A DNA stretch of 64,000 nucleotides from Oleiharenicola lentus. Its GTDB lineage: Bacteria; Verrucomicrobiota; Verrucomicrobiia; Opitutales; Opitutaceae. Location: the NCBI RefSeq assembly GCF_004118375.1, contig NZ_SDHX01000001.1, positions 186,001 through 250,000 of the forward strand. Direction: 5' to 3'. Of the stretch, positions 1 to 7,751 are shown in pieces. Position 1 is the first letter of the stretch. Each line of letters begins with the position of its first letter. A model generated the notes under the pieces. It made no database searches. It was not told where the DNA came from and worked only from the letters and a program-made list of their open reading frames with translations. The position numbers and the translations under genes were made by a program.

Positions 1-145
1 TCAAGGCGGGCAGGAACTCGCCCACCGTCAGACTGGTTCGCACCGGCACGGACGCGGCCGCCGGCGGGGCGACAGCCGCCTCCTTCCGGGTGCAACCGGT
101 GACCAAAGCGAGGGCGAGCGGGAGAATGAACAGCAGCGGGCGCAT
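1..145 (-). CDS. putative lipoprotein, N-terminal part (runs off window)
   Basis: Minus-strand reading frame starting with ATG at 145 and open to the window edge, so only about 48 residues are visible. It begins with a hydrophobic signal peptide ending in a lipobox-like LVTGC (Cys18), followed by an Ala/Pro-rich linker and a segment reading SLTVGEFLPAL. That last segment resembles the entry into a rhodanese domain, and a DUF2892 gene follows 10 bases into the next spacer; rhodanese-DUF2892-ArsR groups are common in sulfur handling. The rhodanese assignment is inference only, since the domain itself lies outside the window. Confidence 0.5.
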   Translation of the reverse strand, partial: MRPLLFILPLALALVTGCTRKEAAVAPPAAASVPVRTSLTVGEFLPAL

Positions 146-154
146 GACGGCGGG

Positions 155-379
155 TCAGGAGCGCTGGCCGCCCCAGTGGATCACGTCGTTGGCGTCCACC
201 CAACCGAGCTTCCGCAGGATCAGGGTGGGCGGACAAAAACCGGTGAAGACGGACTGGACGAGGTTGAGGCCGACGAAGGCGGGCACCAGCAGCCACCAGG
301 GGCTGACCCAGTGGGTGAGGGCGACGCCGATCAGGGTGACGGAACCGGCGAGCAGGCGGATGAGATTATGGGTGGTCAT
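155..379 (-). CDS. DUF2892 (YgaP-like) inner-membrane protein
   Basis: A 74-residue protein with two hydrophobic segments (about residues 5-20 and 27-45) followed by a conserved FCPPTLILRKLG segment, as in the DUF2892 family, whose members are often fused to or encoded next to rhodaneses. I start it at ATG 379 (MTTHNLIRLL) rather than the upstream frame-start at 418, because the upstream 13 residues lie on the AT-rich operator and are not family-like. It is divergent from the ArsR-type gene at 458 and lies upstream of the lipoprotein gene, so both are probably under ArsR control. Its biochemical role is unknown; sulfur-related stress is a reasonable inference. Confidence 0.75.
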   Translation of the reverse strand: MTTHNLIRLLAGSVTLIGVALTHWVSPWWLLVPAFVGLNLVQSVFTGFCPPTLILRKLGWVDANDVIHWGGQRS

Positions 380-400
380 GAGGAGAAGGCGGTTGACTTT

Positions 401-420
401 ATATGAGCATATACGCATAT
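401..420. promoter_or_regulatory. candidate ArsR operator between divergent genes
   Basis: An AT-rich island, ATATGAGCATATACGCATAT, stands out in a GC-rich region and lies between the divergent DUF2892 and ArsR genes. Bases 401-412 form a 10/12 imperfect palindrome (ATATG-N2-CATAT), and GCATAT occurs twice. ArsR/SmtB repressors typically bind such AT-rich dyads that overlap promoters. Assignment is by position and sequence character only. Confidence 0.5.
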
Positions 421-457
421 ACTTGCAATCAGGTCAAGAGGTTGTTTTCTCGCCCGG

Positions 458-796
458 ATGCCCAAACACCGCCCGCTCTCCGAGGACGCCCTGCAGCTCG
501 TGGCCCAGCGCTTCGCCGTGCTGGCCGAGCCGATGCGCCTGCGGCTCATCCAGGCCCTGTTCGCCGGGGAGAAGAACGTGACCGACCTGGTGGGGGTGAC
601 GGGCGGCACCCAGGCCAACGTCTCGCGCCACCTGCAGACGCTGACGGCGGCGCACATCCTTGCGCGGCGCAAGGAGGGGCTGCAGGTCTTCTACCGCATC
701 GCCGACCCGACGATCCCGAAGCTGTGCGAGCTCGTGTGCGGCAGCCTGGAGAAGACCCTGAGCCGGCAGGTCGCGCAGTTCGAGACGGTCGGCTGA
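458..796 (+). CDS. ArsR/SmtB-family winged-helix transcriptional regulator
   Basis: A 112-residue ArsR-type repressor. The core winged helix is clear: VLAEPMRLRLIQALFAGEKN (residues 21-40), then the recognition helix GGTQANVSRHLQTLTAAHIL (49-68) and the wing ARRKEGLQVFYRIAD. It has two cysteines in the C-terminal helix (Cys90, Cys94) and none in the N-terminal half, so it lacks the alpha3 CxC metal site of classic ArsR and the Cys pair arrangement of BigR/SqrR. The inducer is therefore unclear: a thiol or sulfur species is possible given the DUF2892 neighbour. It probably represses both divergent transcripts through the AT-rich site at 401-420. Confidence 0.85.
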   Translation: MPKHRPLSEDALQLVAQRFAVLAEPMRLRLIQALFAGEKNVTDLVGVTGGTQANVSRHLQTLTAAHILARRKEGLQVFYRIADPTIPKLCELVCGSLEKTLSRQVAQFETVG

Positions 797-805
797 TTTT
801 CCCGC

Positions 806-1306
806 ATGACCTACAAGAAGATCAGAATGGCGAACCGGAAGCGGATCGCACTCGTGGCGCACGACGGCCAGAAGCAGAGCATCGTGGACTGGGTGCGCTA
901 CAACAAGGCCGTGCTCGTTGAGCACGACCTCTGGGCGACCGGCACGACCGGCGGCCTCGTCGAAAAGGTGCTCGGCAAGCCGGTGCACAAGCTCCAGAGC
1001 GGCCCGCTCGGCGGCGACCAGCAGATTGGCGCGCTGATCGTCGAGGGGAAGATCGACCTGCTGATGTTCTTCTGGGACCCGTTGGCCGCCCAGCCCCACG
1101 ATCCCGACGTGAAGGCGCTCCTGCGCATGGCCGTCGTCTGGAACGTGCCCGTGGCCTGCGACCGCGCCACGGCGGATTTTCTGATCTCGTCGCCCCTCAT
1201 GCACGGCGAATACGAGCGCCTCGTGCCTGACTACGAGGCCTACGCGAAGCGCAGTCTGCCCGTGGACATGAAGCCGGCGGGGAAGACGGGCAAGGGAAAG
1301 GACTGA
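806..1306 (+). CDS. mgsA: methylglyoxal synthase
   Basis: Converts dihydroxyacetone phosphate to methylglyoxal and phosphate, a cytoplasmic overflow bypass of lower glycolysis. Recognised from the family core: KRIALVAHD near the N-terminus, [14 protein letters not shown], the phosphate-binding and catalytic stretch [14 protein letters not shown], then [20 protein letters not shown] and [17 protein letters not shown]. The 166 residues match the usual 150-165. An alternative ATG at 827 ([10 protein letters not shown]) would also give a normal N-terminus; I keep 806 because nothing decides between them. It follows the arsR gene by 9 bases, so may be cotranscribed. Confidence 0.95.
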   Translation: MTYKKIRMANRKRIALVAHDGQKQSIVDWVRYNKAVLVEHDLWATGTTGGLVEKVLGKPVHKLQSGPLGGDQQIGALIVEGKIDLLMFFWDPLAAQPHDPDVKALLRMAVVWNVPVACDRATADFLISSPLMHGEYERLVPDYEAYAKRSLPVDMKPAGKTGKGKD

Positions 1307-1311
1307 CCACG

Positions 1312-1338
1312 GGTTTGTAACTTATCAGGTTACAAACC
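1312..1338. terminator. hairpin after mgsA
   Basis: Perfect 10-bp inverted repeat, GGTTTGTAAC and GTTACAAACC, with a 7-base loop, placed six bases after the mgsA stop codon. There is no U-tract, so it could be a terminator stem or a regulator binding site. Confidence 0.5.
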
Positions 1339-1516
1339 ACCGGCAAGGTGCCACCGGCCGGGCCCGCGCGCTGGGCCGTGGTGTGCGCGTTAGCATCCGC
1401 GCAAAGGCGGGTGGGATTCCGGAGGCGATTTCTCCGGACCGGTGGTAGCCTGCAGTCCCGTCGCGCGTCTCACCCGCTACCGGTTGGATCCACCGCCGGA
1501 CCTTGCCCATCCCCCC

Positions 1517-3001
1517 ATGAAGCTGCCCTGCCGTTTGCTCGCCTTGTCCCTGTTCGCCGTCGCCGCCCTGCCCGCGGTCGAGGAGGTTTCCAGTCAGATT
1601 CCGCCGCACCCGCCACGGTTGCCCGAGGGCATCCCCGCGTTTCCGGGTGCCTGGGGCGGCGGCATGTTCACGACCGGCGGTCGGGGCGGCCGCGTGATCG
1701 CGGTGACCAACCTCCATGACCGCGGCCCCGGCAGCCTGCGGGCCGCAGTTGAGGCCGAGGGTCCGCGCATGGTGGTGTTTCGCGTGGCCGGCACGATCTG
1801 GCTCGAGTCGAACCTCAACATCAACCACCCGCACCTCACCGTGGCGGGGCAGAGTGCGCCGGGCGACGGCATCTGCATCGCGCACCACTCGCTGAACATC
1901 AACACGCACAACGTCATCATCCGCCACCTGCGCGCCCGTCGCGGCCGGCCCGAGGGCGGACAAGGCTCCGACAACATCGGCGGCAATCCCGTCGGTCAGA
2001 TCATCATCGACCACTGTTCCACGAGTTGGGGCATGGACGAGAACCTCTCGCTCTACCGATACATGCAGCCCCAGCCCGACGGTTCCGCCGTGAAGCTGGC
2101 CGTGAAGAATCTCACGATCCAGTGGAGCATCTCGAGCGAGGCGCTGAACGCCAAGAACCACGCCTTCGGCGGCACCTGGGGCGGCGAGGACGCGACGTTC
2201 CACCACAACCTTTTCGCCAGCAACACGGCCCGAAATCCGTCCATCGGCATGTCGGGCGAGTTCGATTTCCGGAACAACGTCATCTTCAACTGGGGCCACC
2301 GCACGATGGACGGCGGCGACGAGACCTCGCTGGTGAACGTGATCGCCAACTACTACAAACCCGGTCCGGCCTCAAAGCCCGACATGGTCGCCACCCTCGC
2401 GCGGATCGAGCAACGCAGCCAGTACTCGCCCGGCAGTGCGGTCGCCGCCGGCGGCTGGTATCCGAAGGCCGCGCCCCGTCCCGGCAAGTGGTATGTGGCC
2501 GGTAATGTCGTCGAGGGCCACGAGGCGGTGACGCGCGACAACTGGCGCGGCATGCGCGGCCCCGCGGAGCTCGCCCGCGTGAACACTCCCTTTGAAGGCT
2601 GGCCGGTTGCGCAACAGACTGCGCCGGACGCCTACGCCGCCGTCCTCGCCAAGGCCGGCGCCACGCTCCCACGCCGCGATGCGGTGGACGCGCGCATCAT
2701 GGAAATGGTCCGCACCGGCAAGGTGACGGTCGGTGATGGTATCATCCGCGATCCGAAGGAGGTCGGCGGCTTTCCACCGCTGACCTTTGATCCCGCGACC
2801 GTGCTGGCCGACACCGATGGCGACGGCATGCCCGATGCGTGGGAGAAACTGCACCGCTTCGATGCCGCCAACCCGGCCGATGGTGCGACGGATGCCGACG
2901 GTGACGGCTACACGAACATCGAGGAGTGGCTCAATGGCACGAACCCGCGCGAGGCGATCGACTACCGCAACCTCGGCAACAACGTGGACACGATCAGCTG
3001 A
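1517..3001 (+). CDS. secreted pectate lyase (PL1-like beta-helix) with C-terminal Ca-binding repeat
   Basis: A 494-residue exported protein. It begins with a signal peptide (MKLPCRLLALSLFAVAALPA), then the family hallmark FPGAWGGGMFTTGGRGG and VTNLHDRGPGSLRAAVE, and a right-handed beta-helix core with IIIDHCSTSWGMDENLSLYR and NPSIGMSGEFDFRNNVIFNW. This matches polysaccharide lyases that cleave polygalacturonan by beta-elimination outside the cell. The C-terminus (about residues 432-480) carries DTDGDGMPDAWE and DADGDGYTNIEEWLNG, thrombospondin-3-like calcium loops common on verrucomicrobial secreted enzymes. ATG 1517 is chosen because it starts the signal peptide; the frame stays open further upstream. 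Confidence 0.9.
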   Translation: MKLPCRLLALSLFAVAALPAVEEVSSQIPPHPPRLPEGIPAFPGAWGGGMFTTGGRGGRVIAVTNLHDRGPGSLRAAVEAEGPRMVVFRVAGTIWLESNLNINHPHLTVAGQSAPGDGICIAHHSLNINTHNVIIRHLRARRGRPEGGQGSDNIGGNPVGQIIIDHCSTSWGMDENLSLYRYMQPQPDGSAVKLAVKNLTIQWSISSEALNAKNHAFGGTWGGEDATFHHNLFASNTARNPSIGMSGEFDFRNNVIFNWGHRTMDGGDETSLVNVIANYYKPGPASKPDMVATLARIEQRSQYSPGSAVAAGGWYPKAAPRPGKWYVAGNVVEGHEAVTRDNWRGMRGPAELARVNTPFEGWPVAQQTAPDAYAAVLAKAGATLPRRDAVDARIMEMVRTGKVTVGDGIIRDPKEVGGFPPLTFDPATVLADTDGDGMPDAWEKLHRFDAANPADGATDADGDGYTNIEEWLNGTNPREAIDYRNLGNNVDTIS

Positions 3002-3021
3002 GCCGGCGGAGCCGTCGGCTC
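3000..3021. terminator. weak stem-loop between convergent genes
   Basis: GAGCCG pairs with CGGCTC across a 10-base GC-rich loop in the 18-base gap between the pectate lyase stop and the convergent yebC stop. It may serve both directions, but there is no U-tract. Confidence 0.35.
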
Positions 3022-3742
3022 AACCGGCGTCCTCGTTTGAATACACGGCTGACACGTCGTCGTCCGCGTCGAGGGCGTCGTGGAGTTTTTCCAGCGAAGC
3101 GGCGGTGGCGGCGTCCACCGGCACGGTGGTCGTCGGGATGTAGGCAATTTCGGCGGACTCGGGCTTGAGGCCGGCCTTTTCCAGCGCGTGGGCGACCTTG
3201 TCGAAGGCGTGGATGCCGCAGCGGACCTCGTGGCCCTGTTCGGATGTGATGACATCGTCGGCACCGGCCTCAAGGGCGATTTCCATGAGTTTGTCCTCGG
3301 CGACCAGATCCTTCGCGACGAGGAACTGGCCGGCGTGGAGAAACTGGAACGCGACGGCGCCGTTCTGCGCGAGGTTGCCGCCGTGGACGGAGAAAATGGA
3401 GCGGATGTTTTGCGCGGTGCGGACCTTGTTGTCGGTCGTGGCCTGCACGACAAAGGCGACGCCGCCCGGGCCGTAGCCCTCGTAATGGAGTTCCTCGAAG
3501 ACCACGCCGGGCAACTCGCCGGTGCCCTTCTTGATGGCGCGGTCCACGTTCTCGGCCGGCATGTTGGCCTCGCGGGCCTTGAGCAGGAGGGTGCGGAGGC
3601 GGGCGTTGCCGTCGGGATCGCCGCCGCCGGCCTTGGCGGCCATGGTGATGTCCCGTGAGAGCCGCGAGAAGACCTTGCCCTTGCGGGCGTCGGTCACGGC
3701 CTTGAGCCGCTTCACCTTGGACCATTTGTTGTGGCCGGCCAT
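3020..3742 (-). CDS. yebC: YebC/PmpR-family transcriptional regulator or translation factor
   Basis: A 240-residue member of the YebC/PmpR family, recognised by MAGHNKWSKVKRLKAVTDAR at the N-terminus and by NARLRTLLLKAREANMP, IKKGTG and YEGYGPGGVAFVV further on. Family members bind DNA as regulators, and some assist ribosomes at proline-rich stretches, so the exact role here is open. The start is set at ATG 3742 because the family begins MAGHNKW; six upstream codons in the frame are not conserved. It follows yidC on the opposite side of a 48-base gap and may be read from the yidC transcript. Confidence 0.93.
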   Translation of the reverse strand: MAGHNKWSKVKRLKAVTDARKGKVFSRLSRDITMAAKAGGGDPDGNARLRTLLLKAREANMPAENVDRAIKKGTGELPGVVFEELHYEGYGPGGVAFVVQATTDNKVRTAQNIRSIFSVHGGNLAQNGAVAFQFLHAGQFLVAKDLVAEDKLMEIALEAGADDVITSEQGHEVRCGIHAFDKVAHALEKAGLKPESAEIAYIPTTTVPVDAATAASLEKLHDALDADDDVSAVYSNEDAG

Positions 3743-3790
3743 CAGGGGAGGACGGAGCACTGAAAGCCCGCGCGGAGCGCGGGCTCCATC

Positions 3791-5617
3791 TTATTTCTTC
3801 TTCTTCGGCGTGACGTTCTTCATCCCGCCGGCCTTGGCGCCCTCGGGATTGTTGATCGGCAGGTCGGGCTCGGGCAGGCGGTTGATGATCATCTGCTGGC
3901 CGATGGTGAACAGGCCGTTGATGGTCGAGTAGAGCGCGAGGCCGGAGGCGAAGGTGTAGCAGAAGAGCGTGAAGATCCAGGGCATGATCTTGAACATGGT
4001 CTGCTGTGCGGGATCGGCCGAGGGCATCGGCGTGAGCTTCATCTGGATGATCATGGTCGCACCCATGAGAATGGGCATGATGTTGACCGGCAGACCGAAG
4101 ACCCGGGCGATGGTGTCGGGTGCGGAGAGATCGGCGACCCACAGGAACTCGGCGAAGCGCAGGTCGGACGCGCTTTGCAGCATGGCGAAAAAGCCGACGA
4201 AGAACGGGATCGTGATGAGGATCGGGATGCAGCCGCCGACGGGATTGACCTTGTTCTCGCGGAAGATGCGGAGCGTCTCGGCCTGCATCTTCTGGGGGTT
4301 GTCCTTGTATTTCTCGCGGAGGGCCTGCATGTGCGGCTGGAGCTTGGCCATGCGCTTGGCGGACTTGGAGGCGGCGAGCGTGAGCGGCAGGAACACGATC
4401 TTCAGCCCGAGCGTGGTGATGACGATGGCCCAGCCCCAGGCCCAGCTCGGCGAGACGTGCGCCATGAGCCCGTGCACCCAGTTCATGATGGTAAGCAGCA
4501 GCGGGGCGAAGAAGCCGGAGAGGAAGATCTTGTTGAAGAAGAAGGAGTCGAATTGCATGACCTTCTCCTCGCCGTGCTTGAAGATGTCGGCGTTGCCGAG
4601 GCGCTTGTATTCCTTGGGGCCGGCGTAGTAGTTGGCGCCGAAGGTGGACGAGGCGCCGGCGGCGAGGGGTTTCAGCTCGAACTGGGCGTAGCCGGTGACG
4701 CCGTAAAGGCGGTGGTCATCCACGGGCGCGTTGGGATCGAGCTTCACGCGCTCGGCCCGCACGCCGCTGCCCGGCTGGTCGGGCGTGAGGATCATGCAGA
4801 AGAACTGGTTCTTCACCGTGGCCCAGGTGACGGCGGAAGGGCGCTCGATGAACGCCGGGGGGCGTCCGTCCTTCACGCCGATCCAGCTGAGGAAACCGCC
4901 GCCCTCGAGGTCGCTGCGGGCGATGAAGTGGGTGTCCTCGCCGTCACCGTAGCCGGTGTTGAGATACATGCCGTAATCGGCGGCATTGAGGGGCACGGCG
5001 GTGCCGAGGTTGAAGACGGCCTTGGGCATCACCTGGGCGGCATCGGTGAGGTTGCGGAAGGTGGTCTCGTGACGGATCTGGTAGTTGTCGCGGCCGGCCT
5101 CCTTGGCGAGCGAGTAGCGGCGGGTGATCTCGAGCGTGGGCGTGGTAGCGCGATAGACGGCCTCGGTCTCGGACTTGGAAACCAGCGCGTAGGCGGTGTG
5201 GCGGTCGGCGCCGGGGAAATCGGCGAGGCTGAGCGCCGGGGCGGCGCGCACGGCGTTGAGCGTGTAGAGTCCGGGCTGACCTTGGAGGGCCAGGTGCTGC
5301 TTGAGGGCGATGTTTTCGATGGCGCCGCCGTGGTTGGTCAGCGTCACGATGATCACGTCATTCGCGAGGGTGACGGTCTCGGCGAGGCCGAGGGCGGGCG
5401 CGGAAAGGGAGCCGGTGGCCGGGGTGGCAACGCCGGTGGCGGCGGCCGAAGCGCTTGCCGGGGCGCCGGTCGCGGCGGGAGTCGCCGCGGTTTCGGCGGG
5501 GGCGGGCGAGATGGGCAGCGGTGCCGGCGGCTTCGGCGCGTATTTCGCGCTGAGAATCATGCTCACCACTGCGGCGACGAGCAGGAGCACACCGATGGTC
5601 GTATTCTTTTTATCCAT
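3791..5617 (-). CDS. yidC: membrane protein insertase YidC
   Basis: A 608-residue YidC/Oxa1 insertase with the Gram-negative layout. It has an N-terminal transmembrane anchor (residues 6-24), an Ala/Pro-rich linker (25-75), a large periplasmic beta-sandwich (about 80-370), and the five-helix insertase core from about 385, including AWGWAIVITTLGLKIVFLPLTLAASKSAKRMAKLQP and GGCIPILITIPFFVGFFAML. The C-terminus is lysine-rich (KNVTPKKKK), which commonly contacts the ribosome. It inserts membrane proteins with or without SecYEG. The rpmH-rnpA-yidD-yidC order is the classic arrangement and yidD ends 12 bases upstream. Confidence 0.97.
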   Translation of the reverse strand: MDKKNTTIGVLLLVAAVVSMILSAKYAPKPPAPLPISPAPAETAATPAATGAPASASAAATGVATPATGSLSAPALGLAETVTLANDVIIVTLTNHGGAIENIALKQHLALQGQPGLYTLNAVRAAPALSLADFPGADRHTAYALVSKSETEAVYRATTPTLEITRRYSLAKEAGRDNYQIRHETTFRNLTDAAQVMPKAVFNLGTAVPLNAADYGMYLNTGYGDGEDTHFIARSDLEGGGFLSWIGVKDGRPPAFIERPSAVTWATVKNQFFCMILTPDQPGSGVRAERVKLDPNAPVDDHRLYGVTGYAQFELKPLAAGASSTFGANYYAGPKEYKRLGNADIFKHGEEKVMQFDSFFFNKIFLSGFFAPLLLTIMNWVHGLMAHVSPSWAWGWAIVITTLGLKIVFLPLTLAASKSAKRMAKLQPHMQALREKYKDNPQKMQAETLRIFRENKVNPVGGCIPILITIPFFVGFFAMLQSASDLRFAEFLWVADLSAPDTIARVFGLPVNIMPILMGATMIIQMKLTPMPSADPAQQTMFKIMPWIFTLFCYTFASGLALYSTINGLFTIGQQMIINRLPEPDLPINNPEGAKAGGMKNVTPKKKK

Positions 5618-5629
5618 GAAAAAAGGGGA

Positions 5630-5920
5630 TCAGGAGGGGGAAACTTTGGTGCAGACGGGCCGATGACGCGGCGGAACGGGATCTTCACCGCCCGGGTGCC
5701 ACGGGCCGCACTTGGCGAGGCGGATGACGGTCAGGGCCACGCCGGCCAACAAACCGTGTTCGCGCAGGGCGTCGCGGGCGTAGTGCGAGCAGGACGGGGC
5801 GAAGCGGCAGCCGCAGGTGGGATTCAGAGCCACCAGCGCCGGAGACAGGGTGCGCTGGTAGAGCCAGATCGCGGCGTCGAGCACACGGACGGGCAGCCGG
5901 AGGATCCACGTTGCTGTCAT
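5630..5920 (-). CDS. yidD: membrane protein insertion efficiency factor YidD
   Basis: A 96-residue YidD recognised by [30 protein letters not shown] and [15 protein letters not shown], close to the 70-100 residues usual for the family. YidD is a small membrane-surface protein helping YidC-dependent insertion. The only start that fits the family length is ATG 5920 (MTATWILRL), and this ATG lies in the end of a palindromic repeat (AGAATGACA) in the yidD-rnpA gap. The frame stays open through the repeat to 6052, but those residues (including SEAKDP and FFASLRMT) are translated repeat and would overlap rnpA. No clear ribosome-binding site precedes the chosen start. Confidence 0.88.
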   Translation of the reverse strand: MTATWILRLPVRVLDAAIWLYQRTLSPALVALNPTCGCRFAPSCSHYARDALREHGLLAGVALTVIRLAKCGPWHPGGEDPVPPRHRPVCTKVSPS

Positions 5921-5993
5921 TCTGAGCGAAGCGAAGAATCCAAGGGCCGGCGGATGTGCTGCGGCTGGATCCTTCGCTTCGCTCAGGATGACA
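5915..5993. repeat. family A palindromic repeat, copy 1
   Basis: An inverted-repeat module. The left arm starts GTCATTCTGAGCGAAGCG and continues AAGAATCC; the right arm is GGATCCTTCGCTTCGCTC and continues AGGATGAC, with about 25 unrelated bases between. Other copies occur at 17831, 57043 and 58639. The left end provides the ATG used for yidD. Confidence 0.85.
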
Positions 5994-6005
5994 CGCTGTT
6001 GAGAA

Positions 6006-6371
6006 TCAGTCATTTTTCGTTGGCGCCGGGAGCCGGCCGCAGGCGTGGACAAAGCGTTGCGCGGCCTCGGCGAATTCCATGCGGAGCAGGGCGGCGCGGG
6101 CGGTCAGGACCAGATCGAAGCCGGGCGGCACGAGGTGCTGGTGGCGGCGGTAAAGCTCGCGGAGCCGGCGCTTGGCGGCGTTGCGATGCACCGCGTTGCC
6201 CACGGCGGCCCGGGAGGCGACCACGCCCACGCGGGCGGGCGTGGCGGGTTCGTCGGCAGACCGGGTGCGCCAAGTCAGCAGGAAGGCCCCGCAATCCATG
6301 CGGCGGCCCTGCTCTCGGACGGCGCGGAAGTCGCTGTTGCGCCGCAGGCGCTGCCCGGCGCGAAGATGCAT
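6006..6371 (-). CDS. rnpA: ribonuclease P protein component
   Basis: A 121-residue basic protein that assists the RNase P RNA in maturing tRNA 5' ends. It shows [20 protein letters not shown] at the N-terminus and the RNR-type signature region [22 protein letters not shown] (residues 56-77), then [13 protein letters not shown]. Here the central motif is HRNAAKRR, conservative against the usual RNRxKR. Its start lies 3 bases after the rpmH stop, as usual for the rpmH-rnpA pair, so the two are cotranscribed. Confidence 0.93.
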   Translation of the reverse strand: MHLRAGQRLRRNSDFRAVREQGRRMDCGAFLLTWRTRSADEPATPARVGVVASRAAVGNAVHRNAAKRRLRELYRRHQHLVPPGFDLVLTARAALLRMEFAEAAQRFVHACGRLPAPTKND

Positions 6372-6373
6372 GC

Positions 6374-6511
6374 TCAGACGACGGTCAGGCGCTTGCGGCC
6401 CTTGCGGCGGCGGGCGGCGAGGACCTTGCGGCCGCCGCGGGTGGCCTTGCGGGCACGGTAACCGATCTTGCGGGCGCGTTTCTTGCGGTGCGGGCGGAAT
6501 GTAGGCTTCAT
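6374..6511 (-). CDS. rpmH: 50S ribosomal protein L34
   Basis: A 45-residue, extremely basic protein found by reading the minus strand from ATG 6511 to TGA at 6374. It starts [20 protein letters not shown] and ends [12 protein letters not shown], matching L34 (MKRTFQPSxxKRxRxHGFRxRM and KGRxxLs). Two residues depart from the usual pattern: Pro3 for Arg and Tyr in GYRAR for Phe. L34 is part of the large ribosomal subunit and heads the rpmH-rnpA-yidD-yidC operon. Confidence 0.95.
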   Translation of the reverse strand: MKPTFRPHRKKRARKIGYRARKATRGGRKVLAARRRKGRKRLTVV

Positions 6512-6818
6512 GGTTTTATGGCAAAAAGAGGGTCAGATTCGCCGGGGGGCAGGGGGGGTGTCAAGCGAGAGCTTTGGCCGGTGGCGGCACGTTCTGAATG
6601 CCCTGAAAACCGGCCGGGGCAAGCTTGGGGCGGGCTTGGCCAAGGCGGCCGGTGCGCCATGCCGCAGGGGTGGATCGGTCATCACGCCGGCAAACTAGCA
6701 CAGGCCGCCGTCCCGGGCTGTTACTTTCTCGCCTCGCGTTTCCGATGTGAACAGCCTGCGGACAAATAGTTTTTGCGTCCAGGCTCCGCTGCCGCGACCT
6801 TGGGCGCATGGCCGAGCC
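6512..6818. other. gene-free spacer between divergent rpmH and kinase-like gene
   Basis: About 300 bases without a convincing gene. It must contain the promoters for rpmH (leftward) and for the gene at 6819 (rightward). I looked for a dnaA gene and for clustered DnaA boxes (TTATCCACA-like), which often accompany rpmH, and see none; no long palindrome is visible either. Confidence 0.6.
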
Positions 6819-7751
6819 ATGCCGTCAACCGACCCGTTCACCGGACACCCCTCCCACCTCGAAGGCCCCCGCCTCCCCGGCGCGGAAGGATGGTCCGCTG
6901 TTTTGGACGGTCACGGGCAACGACTTCGGGCGCTCGATCAGCTGGGCGAAAAAGCAGCCGAATGCTCTTTCGCACCACATCAGGACCGCGGCCTCGTCCT
7001 CGCCCAGGAAGACGAAGTAGGCCTGCTGGAGTTGGCCGAACCGCGTTGGCACGAGTTGGGCGAGGCGATCCGGGCTTTCCGGGCGACCCTGCCGCTGGTG
7101 CGGTTGGAGGATTTTGGCTTCGATTCGGAGTCGGAGGATCCCTTTGAGGCCAACACCGCGCGCCTGCGCCGCATCGGCGGCGGGGTGGAGGCGCTGGCTT
7201 TCGCGGACACGCGCGACTCGGTCTATAAATTTTTCCTCTTTCGCGAAGGTGGCGACGTGGGGGCGACCTTTGCCTTCGCCCGCGGGGAAGGCGAGGTGCT
7301 CCAAGCGACCGCCGTGCCCGGCAGTTACCGGCGGCTGTTCGAGAAACTGCGCCTCACCCACCTGATCGGCATGCCCACGGAGATTGCCGGCATCACTCCG
7401 GAGGGCGTGGTCGTGGCCAAACAGACCTTTGGGCGCATGCTGCCGGAACAGACCGACGTGTCGGGACTGGATCCGGCGCGGTTCATCCCGATTCCCTCGC
7501 GCTTCCTGCGCGCGGATCGCGACCACCCGCGGCTGGCTTTTTTCGACACCGAACCGTGGCTCGTGGCCGACACGCATGATCGCAACATCGTTGTCGCGAC
7601 GGACGGCTCCTGGCGGGTGATCGACCTCGTGGCGGCGCCGCTGCCGCCGGAGTGGCTGGGTGTGATACCGCTGTTCGCCGACTGGATTGAGCGGGCGCGG
7701 CACAACCCCCACGCGGAGATCCTCGCGGCGGTGAACGACGACGAACTATGA
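6819..7751 (+). CDS. hypothetical protein with possible kinase-like fold
   Basis: A 310-residue cytoplasmic protein with no signal peptide or membrane segment. I do not recognise a named family, but the layout resembles the Ser/Thr/Tyr kinase-like domain found in polyvalent proteins. There is a lobe with DTRDSVYKFFLF (a candidate nucleotide-site lysine), a hinge-like stretch ITPEGVVVAKQTFG, and a catalytic-loop-like segment VADTHDRNIVV followed by WRVIDLVAAPLPP (D-x4-N then ID). Start ATG 6819 (MPSTDPF) is chosen; the frame is open from 6747. Its stop overlaps the BASS transporter start by four bases (ATGA), so the two are translationally coupled. Kinase activity is inference. Confidence 0.45.
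   Translation: MPSTDPFTGHPSHLEGPRLPGAEGWSAVLDGHGQRLRALDQLGEKAAECSFAPHQDRGLVLAQEDEVGLLELAEPRWHELGEAIRAFRATLPLVRLEDFGFDSESEDPFEANTARLRRIGGGVEALAFADTRDSVYKFFLFREGGDVGATFAFARGEGEVLQATAVPGSYRRLFEKLRLTHLIGMPTEIAGITPEGVVVAKQTFGRMLPEQTDVSGLDPARFIPIPSRFLRADRDHPRLAFFDTEPWLVADTHDRNIVVATDGSWRVIDLVAAPLPPEWLGVIPLFADWIERARHNPHAEILAAVNDDEL

Noticed and set aside
5921-6052. N-terminal extension of YidD (open frame to 6052)
   Set aside because: The extra residues ([14 protein letters not shown]) are translated palindromic repeat and overlap rnpA; family length supports the start at 5920.
4175-6769. 864-codon plus-strand open frame
   Set aside because: Antisense shadow of yidC, yidD and rnpA; low-complexity Gly/Glu/Val-rich translation, no family resemblance.
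6512-6818. Possible origin of replication next to rpmH
   Set aside because: No dnaA gene, DnaA-box cluster or AT-rich unwinding region is visible.
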